From Kappaphycus alvarezii (taxonomy: Eukaryota > Rhodophyta > Florideophyceae > Gigartinales > Solieriaceae): a stretch of DNA of 64,000 nt. The position numbers and the translations under genes were made by a program. Position 1 is the first letter of the stretch; each line of letters starts with the position of its first letter. The stretch lies in assembly GCA_002205965.3 (NCBI GenBank), contig NADL03000017.1, forward strand, positions 372,001-436,000. Reading direction: 5' to 3'. Under the pieces are notes generated by a model. It did not search any database. It worked only from the letters and a program-made list of their open reading frames with translations, and was not told where the DNA came from. Below are positions 1 to 13,390 of this stretch, one piece after another.

Positions 1-1060
1 CTTCGCCCATCCAACGTGGAAACTGAAGTGTTCGCGGTGCATGGCGAGCCATGCTGCGGCGGCACTTGGATTGCCCGCTGATGATGACTCGCTCCCCCGG
101 AAGTGCGAAGCACCAACGCAATCCTAGGCCTACAACGCAAGCTGTCAAGGCGCCTAGTGCCCCCTCCCAGCGACCCGGGCTTCCATTCTGGCACCCGGTT
201 TTTTATTCCCTCGTGCCCCTTCCCGGAGACTGTGTTTTTGAAGAGTTTGTACTCGTGTTGCCAGGAAATGCCACACCTAGGACGCTACTATTCGCACGCG
301 CATCTAACAGCGTATCAGCTTGCGCCTTGTGGTCGTCGGTGGCTATGGCCATCCCGTCGGCGAACCCCACTGCACGTGACCGATTTGGTCCATCCAGCTA
401 GCTCTGAACTGAATAGTAGTCAGTCGATGCACACTCTAGAGAACCAACGCGTAAATATCTGTCAAAAGGACAAACATTGTATGCGCGCCATGGACGTCCG
501 CGGGGATCCCGCTGCCCCGCTGCCCGAGAGGGTTTGTCGCAAACACCAGCACGACTCGCTGCGTGATGTCATTGTCGGCCAATTCGCCCGTGCGGCAAGC
601 ATGGACTAGCGAATGGATCCCGCTGCTGGTACCGGGCACAGAGTTGCGCCCAGCAGACACCTTGCTACATGCACCAACGGCTCCCGATGGCACTGCGACC
701 AGCCCAATCGCCTGTGACATCCCCACTGTCGCGTCAAGGACAACGTCTGCCTCAGGGCCACTGGCGATGCGGGCGGTGTTGCTGCAATGGCGCACTGCAA
801 CAAGGAGACCGATTTGGCATGCAACAGTCTCGTCGCCTCCCTTCCCCCCTGTGACAACGCCACACCGGCCCCCAACTTGGAGTTCCAACCCCTGGCGTCG
901 ATTCCGTTGGGACGCCTTTCCCTGGTACTGGCCTCCTCCTAGAGAGCTCTTCCCGCGCATCGGCGACAAGTTGAACACGTCTATCAGAATTATTCGCAGG
1001 CGCGTATACCGTCGCACTTTGTTCACGATATGATCGCTTGTGGCGAGCGCAATCATCGTG
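1..1060 (+). mobile_element. C-terminal fragment of a reverse-transcriptase element (LINE-like, nuclease-type end)
   Basis: This stretch reads on the plus strand as the end of a non-LTR-type reverse-transcriptase polyprotein. Visible are a GDxA-type block followed by RKHQHDSLRDVI (about 495-580), which fits the common GDHA...RHNxLRDV pattern, then VPGTELRPADTLL and, about 20 residues on, ACDIPTVASRTTSASGPLA (about 628-765). The RPAD plus downstream acidic residue resembles the (R/K)PD...D/E core of nuclease-like ends of such elements. The later AxxxKETDLACNSLVA and LEFQPLASIP pieces match the conserved tail. The blocks lie in different frames, so the copy is degenerate, and the reverse transcriptase itself is not in the window. 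A 206-codon frame on the opposite strand (436-1056) is most likely its shadow. Family assignment rests on recalled motifs only. Confidence 0.5.
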
Positions 1061-2560
1061 CGTGTACACCGCGCACGTGGCCGTCGTGGTCCATCCGATT
1101 AGCAGTTGACTGACAGAAGTAGTTGGTCCTGCACTGGACTTTTGGTAATATGCCTTTGAAGTTATCATTATGTTCGTTGTGCTTTTCCGAGCTGGACACT
1201 GCGGACGGCTATGTGGTACCGCTTGAAACAAAACGGTAGTGTTAAGTCATTGTACAGTACTGTACAGTACAGTACAGTACTGAATTATACAGAATAAATT
1301 AACAGTCATGAAGCTGCTGTTCGTTGGATAAGCCATTTCCAGCGTGCATTCGCTGTTTTTCTCGATGGCCCGTAATCTCGTAGAAATTTTAAATAGTGCA
1401 AAATAGTTGTACTCGCTACTGTTGGCCGCGATCATCATGAATATATGCATATAGTGAGGTCAGAGAGGAAAGGGACGAATGGCTATTGTGAATTCAGTTG
1501 TGTTCTGTACTGTTATATTCATTTATTGTATTTTTTTAATGGGCTGTTTTGCATTACTTTTTTTCCCGGGAAAAGGTTCTGCATCCAAAAACCTGTCATT
1601 TCCTTCCCACTAGCGCCTTTCAATCCGATTTTTTTCAGTAGCCCTATACGCAACTCTACTCCAAAGGAAGAAAGAAAGAAAGAAAGAAGAAGAAAATGCT
1701 GTGACCAAGTTTGGTGCTCTGGGGTTGGTTTGCGGCTGAGATTTGGACTTTTGAAAACGGGTGACTGGCTGCGAGGTGAGCTTTTTTTTCAAATGCTAAT
1801 TATTTGATTTGAAAAATATGTTTTTTGCCGCGAATCATTTTGCAGTGCCCCAAATAGATTCTGCACTGTTATGTACAGTAGAACGGTGCTGCTGTACTGT
1901 ATTGTTTCCCTACACACCATACTGTACAGACCTGCATGAATAAATGTACAGTACAGTAAGACATTCCAGTAACCGCCAGACTCTTTCGGTGAATAAGCTT
2001 ACGGTTTGGTTGAGTTGCAGAAGCATCCATACGAGCCTGTCAATCCGCCATACTGTGTAGCACCTCCTTTATCGTACATGTACTGTACAGTTGCCGCCTC
2101 TGGTTCCCCCATGCCGACTATTTGTACTAATACTGTAATTATTATTGAGGCGTTTTGGAACATGGGCTAACCTATTTTTTTATTCATAAAAACACCCCAA
2201 TTTTTATCCCTCTGGTAGATGGCATGTTGTGGTTTTGTGACGAGTCAAGCATACTGCTTGTGAACCTGCTGGGACCAACGGGGCCTGAGCAATGAGCGTA
2301 CTTGAGAAGTTTGTGTCGTCAGCTGCCTAGCTAGAGGTAGTGAATGTGCAGTGGTTATTATTGCGTTATGTGGAGAGGTGCAGGAAGCCATTGTCACTGG
2401 GCAGGAGAGCCCGACTCTCCATGGACGTTACAGTTGACTACCGCATCACCCACAGGGTAGAGCACAGTACAGTACTGTACGGTACTGTACTGTACTGTAC
2501 TTGAGGCTCTAACGGGATCTGGGACGAGTCCTGAGACGCACGCTACAGCATGTTAAAACT
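1061..2560. other. Intergenic spacer with palindromic GTACAGTAC tracts and a GAAA microsatellite
   Basis: I see no supported gene here. The stretch holds several runs of the GTACAGTAC/TACTGTAC unit (1251-1282, about 1870-1965, 2461-2500) and a short (GAAA)n purine run at 1666-1696. The last palindromic run lies about 70-300 bp upstream of the possible starts of the next plus-strand gene, so it may include that gene's promoter. Confidence 0.5.
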
Positions 2561-2569
2561 TTAATCAAC

Positions 2570-5145
2570 ATGCGCAGTGTCAGCACTGCCCTCATATCCT
2601 CTTGTCTTAAACGTGCGATTGGCAGTTATCGCTCCTTAGCACTTCAAATTGCATCAACCATCCATTACAACACCTTTCTCCACCGCCCTCCCCCGCCCTT
2701 CCCCGCCAACCCAACCACCCCACACCGTCTCACAGTCCCCCAACCACCCAACCTCATGTCCCCACGCCACCTAATCCTCCTCTCCCTCTCCTCTCCCTCC
2801 TCACCCTCTCTACCGCCTCAATCCTCCCGATCATGCTTCACCCCACCGACACCCTTCAACAAACCTCCCACCAAACCCGTCCACCCCCTCCACCTCCCCC
2901 ATCTCACAAGACAACAAGACCCACAATCCACAACCCAAGAACAACCCCAACCCGCTCCACCCCCTGACATCGATTCCACCGCCCCACAACCCCTCCCCGT
3001 CCCCGACACCCCACCCACAGATACCACAACTTCCGACCCTGCCCCCGACACACCTGACGGTGCTACGACCGCCGTCTCAGACCCGCCTCCACCGCTGATG
3101 ACCCATTGCTTGCCCAGTCTGCCCCTGACACTGCTCGCAAGGCGCAGATGTCACAACCGATGGTGATACGGAACAGGACGTGTGGAACCGGTCCCTGCTG
3201 GTATGGAAATGGTGACGAGGGCGGTATGACTGATGTTGCGCGCCGGATGGGGGCTTGAAGACGGGGACATGGACGATGGGGATGCGGACGATGGGGCTGA
3301 AGAGGGGGTTGTGGATTCGAATGATGCCAATGATTACAGTCACTGGTCAGAGTTTGGATGACGATGGTCATGGGGAGGGGGAGGATGGTGTGACTGAAGG
3401 GGGTGAGGATGAGGGCACGGCGGAGTTGACGGTGATGGGGGATGTTACGGCAGCGGAGGAGGAGGGGACAGTGTCTGGGTGAGGGTGTGGGTACGGGGGA
3501 GGATCCTGTGTCGGATGGAAAGGTGCCGGAGACGCCGACGCGGGAATGAAACAGCAGCTTATTTGTCGTTTGAGTTGAACCAAATGCAGGAGGTTGATGA
3601 TGGGAGTGGGTTTTCATATGCTGCCTGTATTTCAGAATGGGTCGTTGGTCGGCAGGTTTGCAGACTCTCCTAAAATTGCCAACTTTGACGCTATTGAAGA
3701 GGAGGAGGATGATAGAAGGTGGTATAATGACGGCCCGTATGCAGACCGTATTTCATTTCAGTATATTTTCACGCCTGATTCCACGGATTATGCAGATTGA
3801 AACCGAAGATGGACAGAGGAGCCTGATTCGGGCATTGAGCCATTTTGGAGAATGAATCGTTGGATATGGAGACAGGGGTGGGTCAGTTTACGCTGTTGTA
3901 TAGGTGTGAACCTGGAGGCAGCGAGCGTAATAGGTTGCTTGCATATCTCAATCACAAGTGAACATAGTTTGGATACTATGTGGGTCAAGGTTTGCGGGCG
4001 TGGCAGGTTTGCGCACATGCATTTTGGCTTTATTGGTGGTGATGAAAAGTTGATGGAGTTCAATCCTGACGGCACGTATCGTGTGTCGAGGAGAAGCACA
4101 TCTTCGAAGTGGGGCCCACACAGTTGAGCACTGTTCTTAGCGTTGGATTGGAGCAACCCGGCATGGAATTGCAGTTCAAGACTCCGTATTTGACCTCGGA
4201 CTCGGATCTGGTGTCTGTCTCACTGCGAGAGACTGTGACGGCGGTACTCTAAGTGCAGATGTCGTGCACAAGTTTTCAATTTTTATTCGTGTGCTCAGAA
4301 CACGGCTCGGGCAAATATCGGTTTCACGTTTGCGATCCCACCCTGGGATAATGTGACGGCGGAGTGGCGGAAGAATTGTGGAGGTGTACAGTCCCAGGGT
4401 CTTCTGATCGGGACGAGTGGGTCTGGATCGTATGAGGTGATGCAAGACGGGGAACTGAATGAAAAGTACAATGTTACTGAGGATACCTCACTTGAGAGTC
4501 GGTATGTTGATTGAGGATTGATGGAAAGACAAATGCCGCTCGATTTTACGTGAAGAATAGTGACGATGCAGCAGATCTGTACATTCAGACCATTGCTTTG
4601 ACAATGTCAAACCCGGATGTGTTACGAGGTATTATCGAGGTGCCGTTTGGTGGTTCTGGCTCCTACTTGAGTAGGAGTGGAGGCGTTGTTGGCAGGCTGG
4701 AGACAAAATCTTTGAGAGTACGGTTCATATGTCGCAAGGTTGGAGAATCTCTGGTGATGGTGACATTGCCGATTCAAAAGTTTAAGAATGTAGAATTTGG
4801 ATTTATCAAGCATTGTTTGGAGCCACAAGTGTATCATGAAGTGGATTTCTGCAGACGGCTGGGTCACTCCTTGGCGCTATTTTTGTCTTGTCGATTTGCG
4901 GAGGAATCGGTTTCTGGGTTTACATGCGCGGAGGGCACAAGCAGGGCAGAAATGGACTGCTGTGCCGACTAGTGACGCAAATCCGTAGGCTAGCCAAATG
5001 GGGAAATGAAGGGCGTAAACTACTAAATGTGTTTTGTTTACAGATTCCTGCTTCGAGCTTAATCGCTTCCTCCTCCATCATATGCCGGAGAAATGCTGCC
5101 CAATTTGATCGCACAACCAACGCAAGAGTCGAGGCGTCAAGGTAA
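2570..5145 (+). CDS. Secreted/type I membrane protein with Pro-rich, acidic and repeated Cys modules; unknown function
   Basis: I do not recognise the family. A plausible start is the ATG at 2757, which gives a hydrophobic Leu/Ser-rich signal-like segment; an upstream ATG at 2570 is also open. In order follow a Pro/Thr-rich stretch (about 2850-3100), an Asp/Glu/Gly-rich stretch (about 3250-3480), a beta-rich extracellular-looking part (about 3590-4820) and a single membrane segment (AGSLLGAIFVLSICGGIGFW, about 4860-4925) followed by a basic tail. Two related modules end in PPWDNVTAEWRKNCGG (about 4355-4385) and QKFKNVEFGFIKHC (about 4775-4818), so the ectodomain is probably built from repeated Cys-closed units. 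The protein sequence moves between all three frames about ten times without losing its character. I read this as assembly indels rather than decay, though a pseudogene is possible. It is convergent with the phosphatase gene at 5.2 kb. Confidence 0.6.
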
Positions 5146-5200
5146 GCCAAACGCGTGTTTTACTTGCGTCAAGTCATGTGGAAAGTCCGTCTACGTACAT

Positions 5201-6219
5201 CTATTGCCTTGGTAGGAAATCTGCGATGCTTTCAACGTAGTAATCCGGTTGAATGGTGTTGGCCGGATCATTCAACTTATCCAGCGTCGTAACTCCCGTC
5301 AAGGTCAAAACACTACTTAACCCGTTATCCTTTCCAAACAAGATATCAGTGTCCAATCGATCCCCAACCATGCAAATCTCATTTCGCTCAATTCCAAACT
5401 TGCTGCAAATGTAATCATCAACCTACTCGGCTTCCCTACCAACGTTGGCTCCCTTCCCGTGCACCCCTTAATAGCCCCCACCATGCTCCATTGCCTGCCC
5501 ATTCCTGTGCATCCGTCAAATGAGTCACAGCATCCAAATTAGTGGCAATAAACTCACATCCTGGATTCTCGTTGATACATAGTTGCGCGTACTGAATCTT
5601 GTAGTAATTAATGTAACGATCAAACCCGACGATGACGGCACCGACATTCGTGATCATGTTCCAACCTCCCCCCGGCAGCCATATTCGGTTCCTTCCTCTA
5701 TCGTCCGGCCCACCAATGTAGGCACATCGATCAAGTCAAGCTCCTCCGGGATACCAACCTCGCCAATAACATATACTTTTTTCCCCTTCTTTTTAAACTC
5801 TGTCTGCTCCAAGTACGCCGCCGCCGCAAAGCTACTTGAAAAGATCTCTTCTGCTTGGCGTCAAGCCCCAACTTTGTGAACTTTTTCAAGTAGCCCGCAC
5901 GTGACTTTGTCGAATTGTTAGTAACAAAGAACACCTTCTTTCCCAGTGAGCGAAGGTACGCAATCACATCCGGTACTTGTGGGATGAGCGAATCACCGCG
6001 CCAAATCACGCCATCGCAGTCAAAAATGAAGACATTGGTACGGGATATGAGAGATAAGGGAGCCGTGAGTGGAGGAGCGGCGGAAGTGGATGGGGCAGTG
6101 CTGGTCATTCGAAGACGGCGCGTTGACTGGGGAGCGCAACAGAAAAAGATGGCTTCACGAGAGAGTTGAAAAACGGCAATTTGGGACGGGATACAAGAGG
6201 GCGGGGAGACAAAAGCCAT
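5201..6219 (-). CDS. PGLP1: Phosphoglycolate phosphatase (PGLP1-type, HAD superfamily)
   Basis: This enzyme removes phosphate from 2-phosphoglycolate, the first step of photorespiratory salvage, normally in the plastid. HAD motif I is clear (FDCDGVIWRGD, nucleophile Asp codon near 6021), followed by FVTNNSTKSRAGYLKKF. Downstream come VGFDRYINYYKIQYAQLCI, NENPGCEFIATNLDAVTHLT and DAQEWAGNGA, the lysine-bearing VGKPS, and motif IV as MVGDRLDTDILFGKDNG near 5340-5380. The end reads TIQPDYYVESIADFL. All are typical of plant/algal PGLP. Starting at 6219 adds about 37 residues before a second Met at 6108. They are rich in Ser, Arg and hydrophobics and could be a plastid transit peptide. Length is about 340 codons, as expected. 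At least three frame changes are needed to follow the protein, in keeping with the other host genes here. It lies in tandem with NVL, 350 bp downstream of it. Confidence 0.87.
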
Positions 6220-6568
6220 CGTGCAAGACAAAAACCGCAAGTCAAGTTGCAAATGTCTAGACAGATTACGTGACGATGCCGCACCCGATGCAAGGGGATT
6301 GGAGCTTTAGTAATTGATCGAAATGTGCTTAGTTACTGTATCTGTTCTTTGGCTCCAACCGGATGAGACGGATGTCAAAGTGAATGGTTGACATTTGCGA
6401 GTAACCGCGAAATGTGAGATGCGAGTTTGTGAAAAACGACTGGTCATCGATGATTTAACACATCCAACCCCTTCAAGCCAGGTGTCTCGTGGCATGTTTA
6501 CTTAAACCACATCTAATCCAGCTTCCTCCTCCCCATTCTCTCCTTTTCGCTATTTCGCGAGTCCACGT
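6220..6568. other. Spacer between the NVL and phosphatase genes
   Basis: This 350-bp gap separates the NVL stop from the phosphatase start, both on the minus strand. It must hold the NVL 3' end and the phosphatase promoter. I see no further gene or repeat in it. Confidence 0.4.
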
Positions 6569-8937
<2,369 letters not shown>

Positions 8938-9007
8938 GGCGTGTGGTGGAGATAGCGGCGGGAGGGGCTTGGTGGGGGGTTGTTTGAGGAGATGGTGAGT
9001 GGGGGTG

Positions 9008-9040
9008 GGGCTGGGGCTAGGGCTAGGGCTAGGGCTGAGG
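9008..9040 (+). repeat. Short GGGCTA tandem repeat
   Basis: About five imperfect copies of the hexamer GGGCTA lie 70-100 bp upstream of the NVL start codon (which is on the other strand). It resembles a telomere-type hexamer but is far too short to be a telomere. It is probably a simple repeat in the 5' region. Confidence 0.5.
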
Positions 9041-9442
9041 GTAGGACCAGGGTTCGGGCGTCAGTGAGACTGTCCTGGCGAGGGCTGGTCGTAAGCAACG
9101 CTCCTTCGTTGCGCCGCCGTCGATAGCCAACGTGCATTGATTCAATTCTGACTGCACTCTACAGTACAGTACAGTAGCGTACGATACTGCATGATAAAAT
9201 ACCCCTGAACTTGATCCTACCGTACAATCTTTGATCAGCTGGCTTCCTACGTCGCATTACAGTGCAGTACTCTCCTTGCAACTGTAATGCACTATACTGT
9301 AAACCGCAGCTACTCAATTGTACCTTACGTGTACAGTGGTAAAACCATCATGCGTACTACAGTTGCCCCTCCACCAGAAAATCAACAATCAAGGCAAACC
9401 TCACCAAAACACAGGTCAGAAAAGAACCGCCGAACTGCAACC

Positions 9443-9925
9443 TTAACACCCACCGAAACCTCCAAAACAAAAAGAGCATACCTTTCGATTCGCCCACCTC
9501 AACTTCCTCATTTTCCGGATTCTCTCCACCTCCTCCACCGTCATACCACCATCCCCGTCTCCGGACTCTCGCGCACCTCCCCCTCGCTCTGTTTCGTACT
9601 GTCCGAGTCGCGCGGGTGGATTGCTGTGTCGGCTTTGTGGCACACATTTGCGTGCGTGCGTGAGATGCACGGGATGCGGAGGGAAATGCCGGCGACAGAA
9701 AGGCGATAGGTCGGATTGCAGGCCGGGGTTGGGTGGGACCGGAGGGCGAGGCGAGGGATGGGGGCGGGACATTGTTTTGGAGCGATTGTGGCGTGTGAGG
9801 GCAGGGGTCATGGGGGGGGGAGGGATACTCGTGGCTGGACGGTGATGGGGATATTGGGAACAGAGATGAGAGTGCATTATACAGTACTGTATTGTTACAG
9901 TAGTATCTATAGACATACTGAACAA
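9443..9925 (-). CDS. Possible small host gene, uncharacterised
   Basis: A GC-rich minus-strand stretch has coding character, ending in a charged helix-like segment (GGMTVEEVERIRKMRKLRWA) followed by AAAG|GTATGC, which would serve as a splice donor near 9480. Upstream, alternative frames give an acidic/Ser-rich segment. The plus strand of the same stretch offers a Cys cluster (CRLCGTHLRACVRCTGCGGKC, about 9623-9690), so strand is not certain. No family is recognised. It lies head-on to nothing recognisable on its 5' side; NVL is about 500 bp downstream in the same orientation. Confidence 0.3.
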   Translation of the reverse strand: MFSMSIDTTVTIQYCIMHSHLCSQYPHHRPATSIPPPPMTPALTRHNRSKTMSRPHPSPRPPVPPNPGLQSDLSPFCRRHFPPHPVHLTHARKCVPQSRHSNPPARLGQYETERGGGARESGDGDGGMTVEEVERIRKMRKLRWANRKVCSFCFGGFGGC

Positions 9926-11616
9926 ACGACTTTTGTCTCAGTGATCTTGGCAAACAGTGAGCATACGCTCGATTCTTGGGAGATTGAATTTTTGCTGTTT
10001 CAGCTACACGTGTATAAGTTATTTTGCTGTAGATTTCGCCCACGAATTCTATTGCAAAGCAGACGCCATCGGACCCCACTTCCATTTCATCAGTAAAATC
10101 CCACCACCGCAAGCCATCGTGCCTCAGAAAGATTACTCTGTAGGCTTCCGCAGCCGCAGAGCTGCCCAAACCACAGATGTTAAAGGGTAAATTACAAAGA
10201 ACTATTCCTATCGAATAAAAGAAAGTCCTCATATTCGTCCACTTCAACTCTGCCAGTGGTAGTTTGGTCTCATACAAAAGCCCAGCAACATGTTGATCTG
10301 TTACTCGATCGGACAAGTCGTATAGATGCAACGGATGTTCTATTCAAATTTAACCATTATAGCGACTACGAGCGTTATCGACATATCGTTTTCGTCTCCA
10401 GACATAGCTTTTCTTGTATCTCTCATCAGCTGGCCTGCACATCTCAGTCTCACAAGTCGTAATAGATATGCAAAGTCGCAGATCTTGGCTACTTGTATAG
10501 TTATGCGAAGAATTGAAGTGCCAGATATCTGGAAATATCTGTTTTTCTTGTTTGGGAAACATACGTATCAGCTTTCTGAAATGTTCTTGGAGACGAGAGA
10601 CTATTTTGTAGCAGCTCGAGGATCCCTGTTACTTAAGCTTGTGCCGTGGTCGACATGGAGCCATTATTTAGTATATATTTAGTATGTCTATAAAAGAAAA
10701 ATGTGGTGCAGTGGATACTTGCGGCGGCCTAAGGTTTTACTGATTGAACTGTCCTTGGAGTTGCACTTTCGAAGGGATAAATGAGCCAGATGTTCACGTT
10801 AAATGACCACAAGAGCAAGTACGCACTTAAATATCAAGTGGTCAACACGTCTGGTGTTATTATATTGCATTCACATGGAACTGTTGAAAAGGCAAGGCAC
10901 AAATGGTATACTTAACATTGCAGTGGTTAGAGATTGACCTTAAAAATATTTTAATCATCAATGGTATTCATTATATGGTCTACAATGATTTGGATTACAA
11001 TTGGCGAAAGTTTACGGATATTAATTTTCAGGGAATCAACTGAACGGCAGTATTACATCATTCCATGTAGCATATAATCCGTTAGGTTCGTCAGTAGCCA
11101 AAAGTGTGGTAGCGCGATACAAGCTATGGGCGGATTAACCGAAAGGTAATAGAGATATCAGCGCAGGTTTGTGAGTGGTTTAATGGGCGCACGGGTACCT
11201 ACTGGGTGAAAAGATGAACCAGGGAGGTGCCGGTAGCTTTTAGACCGCACTATTGGGGACCAAAGCTTGCTTAACCTTACTAGTCCAAAGTGTTGCTGCT
11301 ATCCTAAATAGGTGAACAGCTACTTCCTATTGCAATTAGATCGAACTACTGTAAAAGGCCAAATACCTAACAAAGGATCTGATCCAACAACTGGGAGTGA
11401 ATAGGGCGAGATGAGGCACGAGCACCTCTGAGCTACATGGTTACCGTTGCCATTCGGGAAATGGCGTAAATAAACCCTTTTGGCGACAAAACCAGGAGGT
11501 ACTCACCGTAATCCCGGAAATCTTTCAGTGATTTCGCTTGTACACTTATTGTACACCCCCAAAATATCCATGCACCGACCAGCAATGTATAAGTGTAGTG
11601 CATTGGGAACTCACAC
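9926..11616. other. No supported gene; transition to AT-rich DNA
   Basis: A 324-codon minus-strand frame (9357-10331) covers part of this, but its 5' half matches nothing I can name. From about 10,700 the base composition drops to AT-rich and no coding signal remains. Confidence 0.35.
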
Positions 11617-12572
11617 TGTACTGCCATCGGCAGAGCTGATTTTGGTGATCTTTTTTTGATCTGATTCACTGCTAACCAGCGGGCACTGTACAGTGCAGTA
11701 AGGGCAATTTTCTTTTGTCGACCACTATTATTTTTGGTACTGTATACCACCCGATGGGGCTTGAGTGCTTGCAATCTGTACCACTCGGCCCCCAAATTGG
11801 ACCTGATATTTTCGCAGGTGAAAGGTAACTATAGGGCCAAGTGTCGAATTTACTTATCTCTAACTTGGATCTCCCTAACTTCACTCACCCGACGTCGTAG
11901 ATAACTCTAACCTACCTAACTATTATTTATACCTACCTGGCCACTAGGGCCCCAGAGTAAACAGCCACCACGGTGTTGGATCTGAGCTTGACTCCCAACT
12001 TCCGCCTTTGCAGAAACCTTGCCAACGGCAACTTTGGCTATAGCCACGTTTATCCGCCCGGGTCCCCCTTTCTATTTTCCCCTCTCTATCCAATATTACA
12101 ATACCCCTTTGTTTGTTTGTGATATTTACTCACGCTTGGCGCCCCGGACTCCGGCGTCTATATACAAATAGGAACTTCAAGGTTGTCGTTGGTGACAACA
12201 TCCTTATCTCCAAAGGAGATATTCAGCACAGCTGACCCACTACTACTCTTCTTTGTCCAGTGTTACACCCCTGGTGTCTAAGGTTCTTTGGAATCGATCC
12301 TTATCAAGGTTCGAGCATTCCGCGGACCACGGCTCGGCCTTACAACCCGGAGGACAAGTATACCGTCCAGCCGTCCAAGGAATTACCCCCGCTGTTCCAA
12401 CTCCATTTCTCCTCGCCGTCGGCGAGCTGTGCTACTGCATCGCAGGGTGCTTAAAGAGAAAGAGGACAGCGAACACCCTGTGAGTCTTCGTGTGTGTGTT
12501 GGCTTTCTCATTGTCTGAAGGTGTTCCGTTCCTAGACGAGAAGAACTGCGCACCGCGCATTGCACTTCAACA
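11617..12572 (+). mobile_element. Isolated gypsy (Ty3-type) LTR fossil
   Basis: This roughly 956-bp segment is an old copy of the same LTR found at 62,095-63,086, in the opposite orientation. Shared blocks include the start TGTACTGCC(A)CGGCAG, a GTCGACCAC block, GGACCTGATATTTTCGCAGG, GGGCCAAGTGTCGAAT, the GC-rich GCGCCCCGGACTCCGGCGTC followed by a TATA-like TCTATATACAAA (about 12,150-12,170), and GAACAACTGCGCACCGCGCAT-like sequence near the end (here beginning GAAGAACTGCG). A GC-rich inverted repeat around CTCGCCGTCGGCGAG is present in both copies. No gypsy coding sequence adjoins it, so it is a solo LTR or the remnant of a largely lost element. No matching target duplication is visible. Short open frames at 12,253-12,520 lie inside the LTR and are not genes. 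Confidence 0.75.
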
Positions 12573-13390
12573 AGCCCGTAATGCCACGCTTCCTTACAGA
12601 AAACTCCCAGCCATGCTTACAGCAAACCAATATGATTTTCATCTCGAGTTCCCCAACCGCCGGGCAACCACTTTACCACATTCAATACGTCTATGAAAAA
12701 GGTGAGATGAATGGATATTTATATAGGTGAAGATGTAATTTCCGGTGGTTAGCGTGCAACGCAAATGAAACTGTAGGAATCCCTATTTGGCCCCCCATGC
12801 TTGGAAATATTTTCTCTGTAAAATTCGCAACTAAAATAACTAAACATATATTTGCATATTTTGGTGTTAAGCCCCTACTCTGAAAATAAATTAGAACGAG
12901 ACATGAGAAGGTTCCTGAGGAGTGAGGAACAAAGTCTTTTCTGCCACGAACTTAGAGCGAACCTCGTCTCGCAGCCCCGCTAGGAAGCTCTGTAGAACTT
13001 CTGTAGACCTATATTGTTTCTGGCTTCTAATATATCCATCATAAACTTAAACTTCTCCAGTTCAAGCTTTACGCATACCTCTCTCTTAACGTCTTCCAAA
13101 CCAATCTTTCTCCCGTTCGATTACCTCCAACTAATACTTATACTTCGCAAACACTAATGCCTCTCCGACTAGCTTAACGCGAGCATGAACGCCTCTTTCA
13201 GCCTGTCAGTGAACAACGCCAAACCTGAAGTCGAATAATCCTCTCCACGCCGCACGCTTTTACTCCTCATATGAATACTACAATTTCGATCTCCTTCGCT
13301 TCATTTCTTATCCCCTACATCGCTTTTCTCTTCACTGCGCTGCGCTTTACGAAGCAGCGCCATATACACCACCTTATTCCCAAGAATCCC
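12573..13390. other. AT-rich spacer, nothing recognisable
   Basis: I see no coding signal, repeat or RNA gene here. This is the edge of the long AT-rich tract. Confidence 0.35.

Noticed and set aside
436-1056. 206-codon minus-strand open frame
   Set aside because: The plus strand carries motif blocks of an RT-element end through the same stretch, so this long frame is most likely its antisense shadow in GC-rich DNA.
3063-3617. 184-codon minus-strand open frame
   Set aside because: Antisense of the acidic segment of the plus-strand membrane protein, which gives a His/Pro-rich shadow.
9008-9040. Telomere-type GGGCTA repeat as a chromosome end or internal telomere
   Set aside because: Only about five imperfect units; far too short and located in a gene's 5' region.
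9357-10331. 324-codon minus-strand frame as a single gene
   Set aside because: It joins a non-recognisable AT-rich part with a Pro/Ser-rich part and an unrelated tail across a TACAGTACTGTA tract; only the middle portion was kept as a tentative gene.
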